NCBI GenBank assembly: GCA_964548045.1
Contig: CAZJQZ010000056.1
Span: 1-14,250, forward strand
Source of the DNA: JBGLNL01 sp964548045
GTDB taxonomy: Bacteria > Chloroflexota > Dehalococcoidia > SZUA-161 > SpSt-899
DNA: 14,250 nt
Direction: 5' to 3'
Made by a program: the position numbers and the translations under genes. Under the pieces are notes generated by a model. The model saw only the letters and a list, made by a program, of their open reading frames with translations, was not told the origin of the DNA and did no database searches. Positions 13,589-14,250 of the stretch are shown here, piece after piece; within the stretch, counting starts at the first letter, position 1, and each line of letters starts with the position of its first letter.

Positions 13589-14250
13589 TTACGGAACCTC
13601 AACTTGATCCAGTATTTTGAGTACAATATCGGTGGAACTGATCTCTTCCGCCTCGGCCTCATAGGAAACGATGACCCGATGCTGAAGCACATCGGTGGCG
13701 ACTTGTTTTATATCCTCCGGAGTTACATATCCCTGACCGTGCAGGAAAGCATGCGCCTTGGCGGTATTTATCAGATAGATTGAAGCTCTGGGAGAGGCTC
13801 CATAGGAAATCAACTGGCTGAGTTCGCTCAATCCATAGCTTTCCGGATTGCGGGTGGCAAAAACAAGATCAAGCACGTATTCATGAACTTTGGGGTCCAC
13901 ATAAATTTCACGCACCACTTCGCGAGCATGAAGAATCTGTTCCGGTTTTATCACCGGATGCACTTCAGCAGGGGTTTCGCCTGTCATTCGCTGTAAAATC
14001 ATGCGTTCTTCATCACGATTAGGATAGCTAATGACCACTTTTAGCATGAACCGATCCACCTGTGCTTCGGGCAACGGATAAGTACCCTCCTGTTCAATAG
14101 GATTCTGCGTTGCCAGAACCAGGAATGGCTCCTTCATTGGGATAGTTACATCGCCTATGGTTGCCTGACGTTCCTGCATCGCTTCGAGTAACGCGCTCTG
14201 TACCTTAGCCGGGGCACGGTTAATCTCATCAGCCAGAATCAGGTTAGAGA
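13589..14250 (-). CDS. MoxR family AAA+ ATPase (5' end beyond the window)
   Basis: MoxR ATPases are chaperone-like AAA+ machines acting with VWA proteins. The gene runs off the right edge, so the N-terminus and Walker A are outside; about 220 residues are seen. The frame is open to the edge: Walker B LILADEINRAPAKVQSALLE comes first (about 14248-14189), then MQERQATIG. Sensor 1 LATQNPIEQEGTYPLPEAQ follows, with DRFMLKVVI and the C-terminal helical lid (SYGASPRASIYLINTAKAHA). This start-to-end order matches the family's C-terminal two thirds. It is the first gene seen of a minus-strand operon with DUF58, BatD-like and BatA-like genes, a standard arrangement. The promoter must lie to the right of the window. 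Confidence 0.95.
   Translation of the reverse strand, partial: SNLILADEINRAPAKVQSALLEAMQERQATIGDVTIPMKEPFLVLATQNPIEQEGTYPLPEAQVDRFMLKVVISYPNRDEERMILQRMTGETPAEVHPVIKPEQILHAREVVREIYVDPKVHEYVLDLVFATRNPESYGLSELSQLISYGASPRASIYLINTAKAHAFLHGQGYVTPEDIKQVATDVLQHRVIVSYEAEAEEISSTDIVLKILDQVEVP

Noticed and set aside
1..14250. CRISPR array, tRNA, rRNA or insertion sequence
   Set aside because: No regularly spaced repeats, tRNA cloverleaf, rRNA segment or transposase was seen while reading both strands.

Overview
The window looks like chromosome of an anaerobic bacterium with moderate GC. The corrinoid/methyl-THF methyl-transfer genes, the short RsmI and the style of MetK would fit Chloroflexota (Dehalococcoidia-like) or another acetogenesis-related lineage. 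This is an inference from gene content; no rRNA or other decisive marker is present.

Layout. (1) 1-1268: metK on the minus strand, with a clear intrinsic terminator at 4-29. (2) 1269-2010: a 742-base gap holding a likely metK promoter, a 32-codon membrane ORF (minus), a near-consensus plus-strand promoter, and a decayed minus-strand gene fragment. (3) 2011-8173: a plus-strand run: serA, a B12-binding corrinoid protein, a double-ACT protein, a RACE-type Fe-S/ASKHA corrinoid reactivator, a DUF1638 protein and an AcsE/MtgA-type methyltetrahydrofolate:corrinoid methyltransferase. (4) rsmI at 8226-8906, whose ribosome-binding region falls in a dispersed palindromic repeat. (5) 8907-10480: an accessory-looking pocket with a frameshifted small membrane-protein gene (minus), an AT-rich TIR-domain gene (plus), and a minus-strand mini transcription unit with a perfect TTGACA/TATAAT promoter and a 48-codon membrane ORF. 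(6) 10481-14250: a minus-strand MoxR - DUF58 - BatD/DUF4381-like - BatA-like VWA operon, with moxR running off the right edge.

How the genes fit together. The corrinoid protein can carry a methyl group on cobalt. The pterin methyltransferase can exchange that methyl with tetrahydrofolate. The RACE protein can re-reduce inactive Co(II). DUF1638 is of unknown function. The substrate-specific methyltransferase (MtaB, MttB or vanillate type) that normally completes such systems is not in the window. SerA and the double-ACT (GcvR-like) protein suggest a link to serine/glycine one-carbon supply. The MoxR/VWA operon is a chaperone-like envelope module of the aerotolerance (Bat) type.

The most notable items are: the corrinoid module lacking its first methyltransferase; a 71-bp SREGGNP-type palindromic repeat read in frame through the N-terminus of the BatD-like protein; the isolated TIR gene; two or three unannotated small membrane ORFs; and two decayed or frameshifted genes.
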